Below are positions 9,401-17,966 of a DNA stretch of 64,000 bases, in pieces (position 1 is the first letter of the stretch; the number at the start of each line of letters is the position of its first letter). The translations under genes were made by a program, and so were the position numbers. The stretch covers positions 124,001 through 188,000 of IMG/VR virus record IMGVR_UViG_3300029983_000007. One strand, written 5' to 3'. Below the pieces are notes generated by a model that saw only the letters and a list, made by a program, of their open reading frames with translations, did no database searches and had not been told where the DNA came from. Source of the DNA: a virus.

Positions 9401-10928
9401 CATTTGATTCACTAATAGACAATCCTGATTCCCAAGCAAAACGCTGAGTTTTTAAAAATCTAAGGTGAGTTTTATCAGGTAATCCATTACCTAAACTATT
9501 CCAATCTAAAAAACTTAAAATATTATTATCTCTATATATTGTTGAGATTGCAGTTGTATTAGACCAATTTACAGTACCTTGGTTTTCAATCGTATATATA
9601 GGTAATCCATTATTATAATTTACGCATAATGTACTAGAAACTTGATTTGTAGGAGTTAATGTTGATCCTGATATTGTATAATTATTTATATTTCCTGTAA
9701 AATCAATCGTTGAATATAGCATACAAACACAACTTCCAACTGTTATTGTTCCGTTGTAGTTATCTGTTATTATTGGATGTGTTATTAATCCAGAATAAGG
9801 ATGAGATGGAACTATCCAATCTCCATCTCCATTGAAATAATTATAATTATCACCTGACAATTTAGGTACAAATCCATGTTTACTTGTAGATACGTTATTT
9901 ATAATATTATCAGATATTACAATATTAGTATCTGTGTCACCAGCAATTCTATTTATAGTTTCGCCAGATATTAAATTATTTAAAAAGGTGTCTCCTGATA
10001 TTCTATTATAAGTTTCTCCGCTGATAGATAAGTTTGTTTGGTATGATATTGGTAAATCAATTGGATTAATAGTTTCAAATCTTGTTGTACCAGAATTCCA
10101 AATTGATAAATATTTATCTGTAGGAGTTTCTTCTCTGGTTGATAATGGTTGCTCGTAGCCAACATCACCAACCCTAGCAACTCCAAATTTATCGAAAGCT
10201 AATCTACCGTTATTTAATCCATCATATCTAATAACTTCTAAACCAGCGTATTCAGAATTAGATAATCCAGATGTGGATTCACTTCTTAATAATATGTAGT
10301 CATTATTTGTATATATTTGTCCAAAATGTGCGTCATTAGTTATTCCAGATTGAATAATATTTCCATCAATATGAAATGTTCCTGTATTATCAGTATATAC
10401 GAATGGATTTGTATTGTTTGGCTGATATAATTTATTATGATTGTGTCCACTATTTGAATAAATAGTAGAATCTAGTGAGCCATCGGCCTTTAAAAATTGT
10501 GTTTCTGTTCCTCCAATTATTGATATATCTCCAGATAGATTAATATTTCCTTTCACATCTAATGTTAATCCGTCAAATGTTAATCCGCTATTAGCATATG
10601 CTCCATTTGTAGTGCCATCAGATTTTAATATTCTATTATTACTATAATTTGTTACTGTATTAAATCCTGTTCCTGAACTTCCTGATGTACCATCTATTCC
10701 TGATGTTCCTGACGATCCTGACGATCCTGATGTTCCTGATGTTCCTGACGATCCTGATGTTCCTGATGTACCATCTATTCCTGATGTACCATCTATTCCT
10801 GATGTACCATCTGTACCTGATGTTGATGTCTTGCCAGATTCTACAATAGAATCCACTGTATATTTTAATTCATTTAATTTTCTTCTTACGTTTCCGCCTT
10901 CTTCATAATCTAATATCCATTCGGTCAT
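6432..10928 (-). CDS. Large tail fibre protein with collagen-like repeats
   Basis: 1498 residues. After a short N-terminal part there is a collagen-like Gly-rich tract (GTDGTSG, GIDGTSG, GTSGSSG units, about residues 36-86). Modules follow that occur twice: one around FVYTDN...FHIDGNI...ARVGDVG(Y/F)EQPLSTREE, and one around SNQFLKADGSSDITPYVSQNGG. The GTSG units and FLKADGS motifs are typical of phage fibres of Bacteroidota and T4-like viruses. It ends VIMTGGT...YLQCEIRSAGQIYLWWGM, reminiscent of a C-terminal trimer head. Coupled to the adhesin gene by a 3-base gap. Internal duplication suggests fibre-length variation by recombination. Confidence 0.8.
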   Translation of the reverse strand: MTEWILDYEEGGNVRRKLNELKYTVDSIVESGKTSTSGTDGTSGIDGTSGIDGTSGTSGSSGTSGTSGSSGSSGTSGIDGTSGSSGTGFNTVTNYSNNRILKSDGTTNGAYANSGLTFDGLTLDVKGNINLSGDISIIGGTETQFLKADGSLDSTIYSNSGHNHNKLYQPNNTNPFVYTDNTGTFHIDGNIIQSGITNDAHFGQIYTNNDYILLRSESTSGLSNSEYAGLEVIRYDGLNNGRLAFDKFGVARVGDVGYEQPLSTREETPTDKYLSIWNSGTTRFETINPIDLPISYQTNLSISGETYNRISGDTFLNNLISGETINRIAGDTDTNIVISDNIINNVSTSKHGFVPKLSGDNYNYFNGDGDWIVPSHPYSGLITHPIITDNYNGTITVGSCVCMLYSTIDFTGNINNYTISGSTLTPTNQVSSTLCVNYNNGLPIYTIENQGTVNWSNTTAISTIYRDNNILSFLDWNSLGNGLPDKTHLRFLKTQRFAWESGLSISESNERIINIDSGKAWNGVVRTSLSFSSSSINNCTLWYHSGGTWTTTGVTQYNNLYYDNGANLNEVADTHYVVNWVYRQLSSVDNEIIILLNSSDCVTESEAKSSQPPTVPIFISTICFLIGKIIVQKNASASTSIESAFSSVFVSTPVTNHSSLSNLDYDNSGHVGFLSSNNSITGSTRTKITYDYKGLIINGEDATTADINDSENKKYVTDIEKVNIGYLTGITFNVQIQLNSKSNTGHTHYQLYQPNGSNPFVYTDNGGTLHIDGNITQSGSTYETHSEQIYTTKDYILLRSGATVGLSNNEYTGIEAINYDGVNNGRLVFDKFGVARVGDVGFEQPLSTREENPINNYLAYWNSGTTRFETVDPIDLPVSTQNYNLLTGETFDRISGDTFLNNLITILTQNITNNYVTYTGATSNVNLGNNNLTSGSFIKTGGTSNQFLKADGSSDITPYVSQNGGVIYHTTPWINIGTVSTSGVNITGVGTAFTSGMVGAKIIINSEERIIVNYVSATSITVNLAFSVNYNGIMFSVYNRILKLSADGSFTISSYNNGNSFSITSNSVAYISTGRLFYGYQLDTSFSRSLAGVLSIDNGTSGNYRDLALRYVYQSIGTSTGDSIGDIRQSNQASTILFEKCTVANVEKGNGTWVNLFKVDASGNTISNSFIKSGGTSNQFLKADGSSDITPYVSQNGGIIYHTTPWINTGTVSTSGVNITGVGTAFSAAMIGAKIIINSEERIIATYISATSITVGSPFSINYNGFGFGVYNKWFSFDGSGNAMFFSPTSGINSFYINTSSNVIIYSKLSMTDSTQSFQKNTTGIIEINNNTLGNYRDLALRYVYQSITTAVGDAIGDIRHSNQMSTVLFEKCTVANATKGSGTWVTLFKVDANGNIVGLYNQPITTVALPGFNIDMTTGEEFSVTMGTNQALTIMNPIIKKPFKVIMTGGTLATSIFSGYTSNWIYGALQSDYVPLSTNYLQCEIRSAGQIYLWWGM
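6740..8110 (-). repeat. Imperfect tandem duplication with 699-bp period in fibre gene
   Basis: Two adjacent units of 699 bp (233 codons, in frame) encode the SNQFLKADGSSDITPYVSQNGG...ITGVGTAF module and the RDLALRYVYQSI module. A 77-bp block is identical between the units (7335-7411 and 8034-8110). The rest has diverged by substitutions. Confidence 0.85.
10670..10823 (-). repeat. Collagen-like GTSG-coding minisatellite
   Basis: Reiterated 9- to 12-base units encode Gly-Thr-Ser-Gly, Gly-Ile-Asp-Gly and Gly-Ser-Ser-Gly in the fibre protein. The near-identical units make this a likely site of copy-number change. Confidence 0.85.
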
Positions 10929-10984
10929 ATACTAAGTATTTTTTGTTTGCGTAATTTCATTTAATATATATAAAAAAATAAAAT

Positions 10985-12211
10985 TTAATTTTTATGTATA
11001 ATAGGATGGTCTAGCCATTTAGTTGAATCTATCCATACTTTATTATCTTGCCAATATCCTTCTGAATAAATACTAATATCATAAATAATAAACAGCATAA
11101 CATAATAAACTATTTCATTTCCTATGCTATTTTTTAACGATATTTTTATACAATAATATCCAGGATAAATAATTTCTGGATATACAATATTATTATAATC
11201 TATAAATTTAGATCCTACTATTAAAATATTTGACTTATATTTATTAATTTCCTTATCAGTGTAATCTATTACATAATCTATTAAAATATTTATAATATCT
11301 AAATTAGTTATAATGTTTTTATCAAAATCATTAAGATTTAGTGTGAATCCACTACCGATATAAATTCCATCTGTTATTCCAGTCGCTATAGAAAAATCCA
11401 TAGTATTTCCTGTTAAACTTGATGTTAATATGTTAGTATCGAATATAATATTAGGAGGAGAATCATTAACTATAATATTATAAATATAACTTGATTTAGT
11501 AATGCCTACTGATCCAGAAACTAAAATGTGAATATAATAAACTCCGTATTTATTTATGCCATTAATTTTTTTAGCAGAACCTTCTTCATATAAATTGAAT
11601 ATTATATTATCTAATGATATTTTTTCACCAAAGCATTCAGTTATTCCACTAATAAACAAATATTTTAAACTATCTAATGTCCATCCAGATATTCCATTGT
11701 GATATAAATGTAAATATGCATCGTGTGGTTCATTATTACCTCCTCCAATCCAAGTTGTGCCACTTATAGGATAATTATAATATATAATAGGAGATATTAC
11801 ATTTGATTTTGTTTTTGTTGTTGTTGTTGTAGTTATATTTTTTATTGTTGTAGTTGTAGTTGTAGTTGTCTCTAAACTTTTAACTATATTCATAATAATA
11901 TATTGTTCAATATCAGTATTATATGAAAATTTAACACAATAATATCCTATTTTAGTAATATTATCAAATATTTGTTCATCATTAACGATTAATGTAGTTA
12001 ATTGATATTTATTTATATCTCCATCTATATAATCTATTAAATTATTTATAATATCAACTCTATTGATCGTGTTATTATCAAAATTACCAATAATCAATGT
12101 AAATCCACTATTTATATCAATATTTGATACAATATCTGAGCTTGAACCAGAAAAATAATTAGTGTTACCAGTTAAGCTATATAATATATATGGATTGTAA
12201 ATAATATTCAT
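10985..12211 (-). CDS. Tail-associated protein with duplicated domain and Thr-rich linker
   Basis: 408 residues, function not recognised. Two copies of a domain with the pattern GFTL(I/N)xxxFDxNxIxxxDIINxLIDY...INKY (about residues 35-110 and 290-375) are separated by a poly-threonine linker near residues 115-135. It ends GYWQDNKVWIDSTKW. Frequent SG(T/S)T turns and its place between the large fibre and two other structural-type genes suggest a virion component. No signal peptide or membrane segment is visible. Confidence 0.6.
   Translation of the reverse strand: MNIIYNPYILYSLTGNTNYFSGSSSDIVSNIDINSGFTLIIGNFDNNTINRVDIINNLIDYIDGDINKYQLTTLIVNDEQIFDNITKIGYYCVKFSYNTDIEQYIIMNIVKSLETTTTTTTTIKNITTTTTTKTKSNVISPIIYYNYPISGTTWIGGGNNEPHDAYLHLYHNGISGWTLDSLKYLFISGITECFGEKISLDNIIFNLYEEGSAKKINGINKYGVYYIHILVSGSVGITKSSYIYNIIVNDSPPNIIFDTNILTSSLTGNTMDFSIATGITDGIYIGSGFTLNLNDFDKNIITNLDIINILIDYVIDYTDKEINKYKSNILIVGSKFIDYNNIVYPEIIYPGYYCIKISLKNSIGNEIVYYVMLFIIYDISIYSEGYWQDNKVWIDSTKWLDHPIIHKN
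11811..11870 (-). repeat. Thr-codon microsatellite
   Basis: Runs of ACA/ACT threonine codons (TGT/AGT on the plus strand) encode the poly-Thr linker of the tail-associated protein. Such tracts slip easily. Confidence 0.75.
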
Positions 12212-12228
12212 GTTATATCAATTTAATT

Positions 12229-13098
12229 TTAGCAATCCATAACAACTCCATTTTTATACGTACAATCAGAAGTCAAATATATGCAAAAATTATTCTTATA
12301 TGAATTATATGCAAAAATCATTCTACAATATGCTTGTTCGTAATCATATTTGGTTAAAAACTTAATAGTGTAGTAAGTTGTTAAAGTACCTAAATATATA
12401 TAATATTTTGAAGTATCTGAACTTAATGATATAATAGTAGTATATGGTATGTGATATTTCAAATTCGTATATCCAGTACCAATTGACGAAACTACCCCGC
12501 TAATGATAAATTCCGTTGAGCCTGTTTGTCCAGTAGAATAATAGCAATCTACTTGATTAGTTATAATATCATTATAATATAAATTTGATATAGTTACAGC
12601 ACTACTTGGCTGAGGAGTAGGTGGCAAATTAATATTTGCTTGTAGAACATCTATTGCAACATCATAATCTGATGGATTATTCAAATAAATTTTTCCTATT
12701 TTATTTAGAATAGAACCATTTAAGAGTAGTAATCTACCAATTGGATATGTTGTTCCTGAATCAGAATCATAATAATAATTTATATTATATGTGTTTTGTT
12801 CATAGTAATAATAAGGATCATATGAACTTTCATTCACATTACTATAATTACCATTATATATAACTTTTATTAATAAAAATGTAGATTCTTCGATATCACC
12901 ATAATTTAATAAAAAATCTTCAGTGTATGCAGGTAGTATCAATCTTGCATTATAACATGATTCATAAAAAATTTCAATATCACTAAGACTTAAAACAGAA
13001 GATGTTTGAGGTCCGTCTGATGTTCTAAAATCTCTATTACAATTTTTTATTTCTCTTTTTGTTTGAGTACTAAGTATATTTGTTGTTATTTTAGCCAC
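12229..13098 (-). CDS. Structural-type paralog A (GTG start)
   Basis: About 289 residues, paralogous to the next gene. Shared features are a start of the type AKITTNxL, then xxGPxxxSxLSLxDIxIxYES, a DPYYxYE...YNINYxxxxxxxxPxxRLLxxxGS block and NPxDYDVxxDVLxA. An ATG at 13143 would add 15 residues and overlap the upstream gene by 35 bases. The alignment to the paralog, which starts MAIITPNSL, favours the GTG at 13098. Unknown function; location within the tail block suggests a virion or tail accessory protein. Confidence 0.6.
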   Translation of the reverse strand: MAKITTNILSTQTKREIKNCNRDFRTSDGPQTSSVLSLSDIEIFYESCYNARLILPAYTEDFLLNYGDIEESTFLLIKVIYNGNYSNVNESSYDPYYYYEQNTYNINYYYDSDSGTTYPIGRLLLLNGSILNKIGKIYLNNPSDYDVAIDVLQANINLPPTPQPSSAVTISNLYYNDIITNQVDCYYSTGQTGSTEFIISGVVSSIGTGYTNLKYHIPYTTIISLSSDTSKYYIYLGTLTTYYTIKFLTKYDYEQAYCRMIFAYNSYKNNFCIYLTSDCTYKNGVVMDC

Positions 13099-13108
13099 TA
13101 TATTTATA

Positions 13109-13882
13109 TTATATTTTATCCCAGTTACCAGCACTGGCATCAATTAATCTTAAAACATCAAATTGATTAAGAAATTGATATGAACTTGAATAATCTATTG
13201 TTTGAGTACTTTCAGGTATAATAGTTATAACTCCATTTAATATATTTTTTATAGTTAATATATTACCAGTTCCTGTAGATGATGGTAAATATAATGAATA
13301 TGTAGAGCCAGAATCTGTTGTTCCTGAACATCTTATATATTCATCTGATGTTGTTCCAGTATAAGTACTTGATATATCTTTTATATCATAATGTATTTGA
13401 TAATCAGGTGATATATTTGTTTCATCATCAAATTCAGAATCTACTGTCGCATGTAATACATCCAATACCACATCATAATCCAGTGGATTTGTTACATATA
13501 TTTGTGGTATTCTTTCTTCTGATGAGCCTGTCATTATTAATAATCTATTTAATGGTCTTAAAATTGGATCATTTTCAAAGTGATAATTTATATTATATTT
13601 TATTTCCTCATATTTATAATATGGATCAGTCAAACTATCATAAGTTACTTTTATCATTAAAAAAGTAACAGCTTTACCAATAAATCCATATAGTAATTTA
13701 TTAGATTCTCCTGCTTTTAAAACTATTCTTGATCTGTATTGTGATTCATATGGAATAGCTAAATCTTCTAAACTTAATTTGCTAATGATGTTCGGACCTT
13801 CAACCGCAATAAATGAGCAATTCCAATTTTTTATTGTTTTCTCTGTTGTGTTAATAAGAGAATTAGGTGTTATTATGGCCAT
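13109..13882 (-). CDS. Structural-type paralog B
   Basis: 257 residues, sharing with the downstream neighbour the segments described there, notably NPLDYDVVLDVLHATVD near residue 140. The C-terminal third (TGTGNILTIKNILNGVITIIPES) looks like a beta-structured tail-fibre domain of the 'trimeric, T4-like' kind, but this is only an impression. First gene of the leftward tail operon, with a TATATATA-type promoter candidate just upstream and a divergent structural gene at 13957. Confidence 0.6.
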   Translation of the reverse strand: MAIITPNSLINTTEKTIKNWNCSFIAVEGPNIISKLSLEDLAIPYESQYRSRIVLKAGESNKLLYGFIGKAVTFLMIKVTYDSLTDPYYKYEEIKYNINYHFENDPILRPLNRLLIMTGSSEERIPQIYVTNPLDYDVVLDVLHATVDSEFDDETNISPDYQIHYDIKDISSTYTGTTSDEYIRCSGTTDSGSTYSLYLPSSTGTGNILTIKNILNGVITIIPESTQTIDYSSSYQFLNQFDVLRLIDASAGNWDKI

Positions 13883-13897
13883 AATTGTGTTTTCTTT

Positions 13898-13910
13898 TAT
13901 ATATAAAATT
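13898..13910 (-). promoter_or_regulatory. Candidate phage-type promoter, leftward
   Basis: Minus-strand ATTTTATATATAA lies 16 bases before the ATG of the leftward tail operon. It resembles the recurrent TATTTATATATA element seen before several first-in-operon genes. Confidence 0.4.
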
Positions 13911-13921
13911 TAGCATCCTAA

Positions 13922-13934
13922 AATTTATATATAA
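13922..13934 (+). promoter_or_regulatory. Candidate phage-type promoter, rightward
   Basis: AATTTATATATAA lies 22 bases before the ATG at 13957. With the leftward copy it forms a divergent pair in a 74-base intergenic region. Confidence 0.4.
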
Positions 13935-13956
13935 TGTAAATATAAAATAATTAAAC

Positions 13957-16449
13957 ATGAAATATATTTATACTCCTAAATTTGATGGTACATTTACAAT
14001 GAGTTGGATAAGTACTACTGATTCTCCTGCTTATGAATCACATAATGTACGTGATTCTGTGCAATTTTCTATTTATGAACCATTGAAAAGTATATCATCA
14101 ATTACAAACATAAAATCTACTATACTAGGAGAAACAACTGAACATTATTTCAAACCATATTTTTCTTATAGTAACATAAGAAGTGGAGTTAGTTACAGTG
14201 AATCTATTCCTATTACTGGAATTACTCAAGATTATTGTCCTTTAAATTATTTATATTTAAATCTATCTTATTATAGGATTGATGAAAATATAGATACTAT
14301 ACCTTCACTGACAATAAATTCTATTGTAATTGAGGGTACTTATGATATTGAACAAACTGATACTATTGTTGATATTCCAGATTCTGGATCAACATCAGGA
14401 GGTTATTTAATAATTAAGCCTAAAAATATTTATAAAGTATTTAAATTAACAGGTTACGAAATATATGGAGTGAATACTAATAATTTAGAAATTAAATATA
14501 GATTTACTCAGGATAATGGTAGAACATATACATCATGGGAAAATTTAACAACAGAAAATATATCAACAGTAAAAATAAATCCAATAAGATTTGCTCAAGT
14601 TGAATATTCTGTTCATAAAAAAATAAATGGAATAGTATCTAAAGTTTATGATATTATATTATTAGGAGATTTTCAAAATATTAATAAAAATTATCTTAAA
14701 CTTAACAGATATGGAGTCAGAGAAGATTGTTCTGTTTTATATCCATCACTAAATACTGGAACAACAATTGATTATACTGATAATTCAAATTCTGTGTGTT
14801 TAAGTGGTATTACAACATATCAAACTGGAGGGTCAATAGATTATAATAGAGATTGGATAACAAAAGGATTGAGCTGTTATTTATCAGGAAATGTAATACC
14901 AAGCCTAAGTTCTCAAGCAAATAGTCCAGGTTTAAATTCTACTCAGACAGCGGCAGAATCAGGTATATTTAATCCATATGCTGGATCAATAAAGATTGGT
15001 AATTGGTATGCTTATTTAGCAAGTACAGTTGGCAAAATATTTGGATGGACAGTTGATTATCATTTGACAGATCCAGACGGAAAAGGAATTGATAGTATTC
15101 TTCATGAGTATCAATTATATAACATAGTAGATACACAAAAAATTAAAATAATAGTACCTGAAAATACATTTCCAGATAATCAAGTTCAAGTTAATGAATA
15201 TATGTTAGATATGATGGACACATTTCAAGTTATTATATTAAAAGATGAGTTTCATAATGCGTTTGGAATTGAAAAAAGACCATCACAAAAAGATATCATA
15301 TTTTTTTGTCAGGCAAATCGTATGTATAGAGTAAAAAGTGCTCAAGTAAAAAGAGATGTTATGTATATGGGAATTTATTATAATGTTGTACTTGAAAAAT
15401 ACGAAAAACTTGCAAATGAAAAAAACGTATCAAACAAATCAAAAAATCTTATAGAATCATTGACAAATAATAATACAATTGATTCATTATTTGGAGTAGA
15501 AATAAGAGAACAAGAAGATAAAATTGTAAGTAAACAATTAAAGCCAATTACACATGAAGTTTATAGATTAAATGTAAATCCAAAATTAGATATAATAAAA
15601 AAGGATATCTACAATTCTTTAAAAGATATAAAAATCGCAGATAGCTATTATAATTTAACATCATTACAATCTGGGATCACAGCAGTATCATATACATATA
15701 AAGATTCTAATTTAAAAGTTACTGACAATAGATCATTTAATGTATGGTTTAATTTTAATAATAGTTATGATTTAAATAAATCTATTGATGAAAATACTTT
15801 TATTTCTTATAATATTAACAACAGTAGTTATTTTGAATTTTTGAATAACTATGATTCAATTAATAGCAAAGGCTATAAATTATCATATTCAAATAATCAA
15901 ATATTATTAAATATAAATGATATAGATTATAGTTTGACTGCAACTGGTTTAACTACAAATGTTTGGTATGGATTAACTGTAAATTTAGATAATAGACAAA
16001 GAACTATAAGTTTAGATTTATTCAAAAGAAGATATAATTATAAAATAACTATGTTTACACATGATTATAAGAGTGTAATTGTAGACAACACAAACATAAA
16101 TGAAATAACACTTTACAAATCAAAAGGATATAGACCAGTCAAAAACACAGAAATTGCGATTAAGTTACCTGATAAAAGTTTATATAAACTTGCATCAATA
16201 AAATATGTTGATGGATATAATGATGTAGTTGTTCCATTAAATACATTCAGTATTGATAAAATAATAACAATAAATTCATCAGATATTAAATTAACAAATA
16301 TTAGAATATATGATGATGTGATACCAGAAGATTCTAAATCTAATTTATTATTACAGAGAGTTGTACAAGATTCAAATAATTTGATATTAGCAGATAATGC
16401 TACTAAAAAATTGTTCACTAAAAATATTTATAACAATAGATGGGAATGA
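13957..16449 (+). CDS. Large virion structural protein, probably tail/baseplate
   Basis: 830 residues, no family recognised with certainty. It is rich in beta-type sequence in its first 400 residues. A central charged helical part contains DMMDTFQVIILKDEFHNAFG and FFCQANRMYRVKSAQ. A concanavalin/LamG-like domain lies near residues 590-690 (FNVWFNFNN...WYGLTVNLDNRQRTISLDLF). Transcribed divergently from the fibre operon and translationally coupled to the ADP-ribosyltransferase gene (ATGA overlap at 16446). Baseplate or tail-hub-associated protein is my best guess from length, composition and context. Confidence 0.55.
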   Translation: MKYIYTPKFDGTFTMSWISTTDSPAYESHNVRDSVQFSIYEPLKSISSITNIKSTILGETTEHYFKPYFSYSNIRSGVSYSESIPITGITQDYCPLNYLYLNLSYYRIDENIDTIPSLTINSIVIEGTYDIEQTDTIVDIPDSGSTSGGYLIIKPKNIYKVFKLTGYEIYGVNTNNLEIKYRFTQDNGRTYTSWENLTTENISTVKINPIRFAQVEYSVHKKINGIVSKVYDIILLGDFQNINKNYLKLNRYGVREDCSVLYPSLNTGTTIDYTDNSNSVCLSGITTYQTGGSIDYNRDWITKGLSCYLSGNVIPSLSSQANSPGLNSTQTAAESGIFNPYAGSIKIGNWYAYLASTVGKIFGWTVDYHLTDPDGKGIDSILHEYQLYNIVDTQKIKIIVPENTFPDNQVQVNEYMLDMMDTFQVIILKDEFHNAFGIEKRPSQKDIIFFCQANRMYRVKSAQVKRDVMYMGIYYNVVLEKYEKLANEKNVSNKSKNLIESLTNNNTIDSLFGVEIREQEDKIVSKQLKPITHEVYRLNVNPKLDIIKKDIYNSLKDIKIADSYYNLTSLQSGITAVSYTYKDSNLKVTDNRSFNVWFNFNNSYDLNKSIDENTFISYNINNSSYFEFLNNYDSINSKGYKLSYSNNQILLNINDIDYSLTATGLTTNVWYGLTVNLDNRQRTISLDLFKRRYNYKITMFTHDYKSVIVDNTNINEITLYKSKGYRPVKNTEIAIKLPDKSLYKLASIKYVDGYNDVVVPLNTFSIDKIITINSSDIKLTNIRIYDDVIPEDSKSNLLLQRVVQDSNNLILADNATKKLFTKNIYNNRWE

Positions 16450-17306
16450 AATATATTAAGAAATATGAAATAGTAGATTATAAAGAAACAGATTTTGATG
16501 ATATAGATGAATATGATGGTTTTTTATATGCATATTCAGATAAACCGTTAAATAAAAAAAATGTTAATAAAGCTATAATATTTCCATATAATAGAGCTGA
16601 CGCATCAGATACCGCCAGTGAATATATCTATCAAATCAAATTAAAGAATCCGATATATAAAAAAACAAGACTTATTGATATGATAGATGACGATGATATT
16701 TTCAATGGAGGAAATATTATCAAAGATGATCATTCTAAATATTCTGGCTATTTCTTAAAGAATTGTTTTAATGATTGGCAAATTTATATAGAAGATGTAA
16801 ATGATATAATAAGTTTTAAACTTGTTGGCGGATTTGTGATGTACGATAAAAATAAGACTAACAGATTAAAAATAAAATATTCTGATGAAACTGATAGTTG
16901 GCTATATTTATATATCTCAGGGTCATTAAGATTACCAAAATTAACACAAAAAATAATAGATGAGTTGAAGCAATTCAGACCTACTGAATCAATAAAAATT
17001 TATAAAGGAATAGAAGAAGTTCAAATTGTACATTCATCAAAAGTAGATTATCCTTATAAAAAAGGACAAAGAATAGAATCATTTTTTAATTATCCAACTT
17101 CTTGGACTACTAACATATTAACAGCTATTAGATTTATTGATGACGAACCATCAACACCTCCATTTGTTGCATCTATGATAGTATCACCAGATGATATATT
17201 AGTTGATGTACAGATGTTACCGAAGAAATACTACCATACTAATCAAAGAGAAATTATAATGCTACCAGGTACATACGAATACAAATTAGTATGGGAAGTA
17301 AAATAA
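16446..17306 (+). CDS. Probable ADP-ribosyltransferase with head-targeting-like N-terminus
   Basis: 286 residues from the ATG at 16446, which overlaps the upstream stop (ATGA). The C-terminal 100 residues follow the ADP-ribosyltransferase (R-S-E) order: IYKGIEEVQI near 185 (Lys where Arg is usual), SWTTNILTAIRF near 219 in place of the STS motif, and NQREIIMLPGTYEYKLV near 266-282. The last matches the ExE/QxE catalytic loop, so the signature is QxE as in C3-like enzymes. The protein begins MKYIKKYE, like the N-tag of the small-protein family in this window; it has no KFN C-tag. T4 Alt is a head-packaged ADP-ribosyltransferase injected with the DNA, and a similar role is inferred here. The atypical Lys lowers certainty. 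Confidence 0.6.
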   Translation: MKYIKKYEIVDYKETDFDDIDEYDGFLYAYSDKPLNKKNVNKAIIFPYNRADASDTASEYIYQIKLKNPIYKKTRLIDMIDDDDIFNGGNIIKDDHSKYSGYFLKNCFNDWQIYIEDVNDIISFKLVGGFVMYDKNKTNRLKIKYSDETDSWLYLYISGSLRLPKLTQKIIDELKQFRPTESIKIYKGIEEVQIVHSSKVDYPYKKGQRIESFFNYPTSWTTNILTAIRFIDDEPSTPPFVASMIVSPDDILVDVQMLPKKYYHTNQREIIMLPGTYEYKLVWEVK

Positions 17307-17334
17307 AAAAGAACCTTAATTAAGGTTCTTTTAT
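17305..17334. terminator. Bidirectional terminator
   Basis: Stem GAACCTTA/TAAGGTTC with a 2-base loop, flanked by A6 and T4, sits between two convergent genes and overlaps the stop of the ADP-ribosyltransferase gene. Confidence 0.8.
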
Positions 17335-17335
17335 T

Positions 17336-17821
17336 TTAATTTTCAATCATCTTTTTGATGTCTTTTGATAGATAATATCTAATTTTTTTATCCTTAATTT
17401 TAAATTCATACGCTTCAAATGTTTTTATTTGTTGTTGTAAATTACAAATAAAATTATTCAAATCTGCTATTGATTCTGTATATACTGGATCTGAATCCCA
17501 ATAATCAGGAAATCTTTTCTTAAAACTTTCTAATTCATTTTCTACAATTCTGACAGACAAATAAACATTCTTATCAAATATGTTTGATTTTATACTTATC
17601 ATATCTTTCATATGAACAGTAAATCTATGTACTAGATTATCTGTTTCTATTGTTTTTAGAAGCCCTATTGCATAAGCATCATTCTCAGAAATGACTATTG
17701 GCTTATTTTCTTTTACAATTGCTTGTATTTCTTGCTCATTTTTATCTTTAAGAACAAATCGCTTGTAGTCTGACCATAAGCAACGTCTAAAAATATCATC
17801 AATTGTTAATGTAATAATCAT
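17336..17821 (-). CDS. Hypothetical protein, 161 aa
   Basis: Not recognised. A compact mixed alpha/beta sequence begins MIITLTIDDIFRRC and contains HRFTVHMKDMISIKSNIFD. A helical, charged C-terminal third ends KDIKKMIEN. No signal peptide, membrane segment or tag. Monocistronic, convergent with the ADP-ribosyltransferase gene and sharing its terminator. Confidence 0.65.
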   Translation of the reverse strand: MIITLTIDDIFRRCLWSDYKRFVLKDKNEQEIQAIVKENKPIVISENDAYAIGLLKTIETDNLVHRFTVHMKDMISIKSNIFDKNVYLSVRIVENELESFKKRFPDYWDSDPVYTESIADLNNFICNLQQQIKTFEAYEFKIKDKKIRYYLSKDIKKMIEN

Positions 17822-17966
17822 ATAATATTTATGTTTTTTTTTTGTATTAATAAATTATATGACTATTAATTTTTTTTGTTTAATTTTTTTTAATATATAC
17901 AATTAAATATCAAAGAATTTAGTACCTTTACAACGTCTAATAAAAATATATTAAAGTATTCATATT

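Noticed and set aside
13099-13143. ATG start 15 codons upstream for structural paralog A
   Set aside because: It overlaps the upstream gene by 35 bases, and the paralog alignment begins at the GTG at 13098.
13957-13992. MKYIYTPKFDG start of the large structural protein as an N-tag
   Set aside because: Only the first four residues match; no FE/YE at the right place, no C-tag, and the protein is a large structural one.
17923-17930. TACCTTTA as a full Bacteroidota promoter before the 17967 gene
   Set aside because: The last base of the -7 box is not G and no TTTG is found about 20 bp upstream; too weak to list as a promoter.
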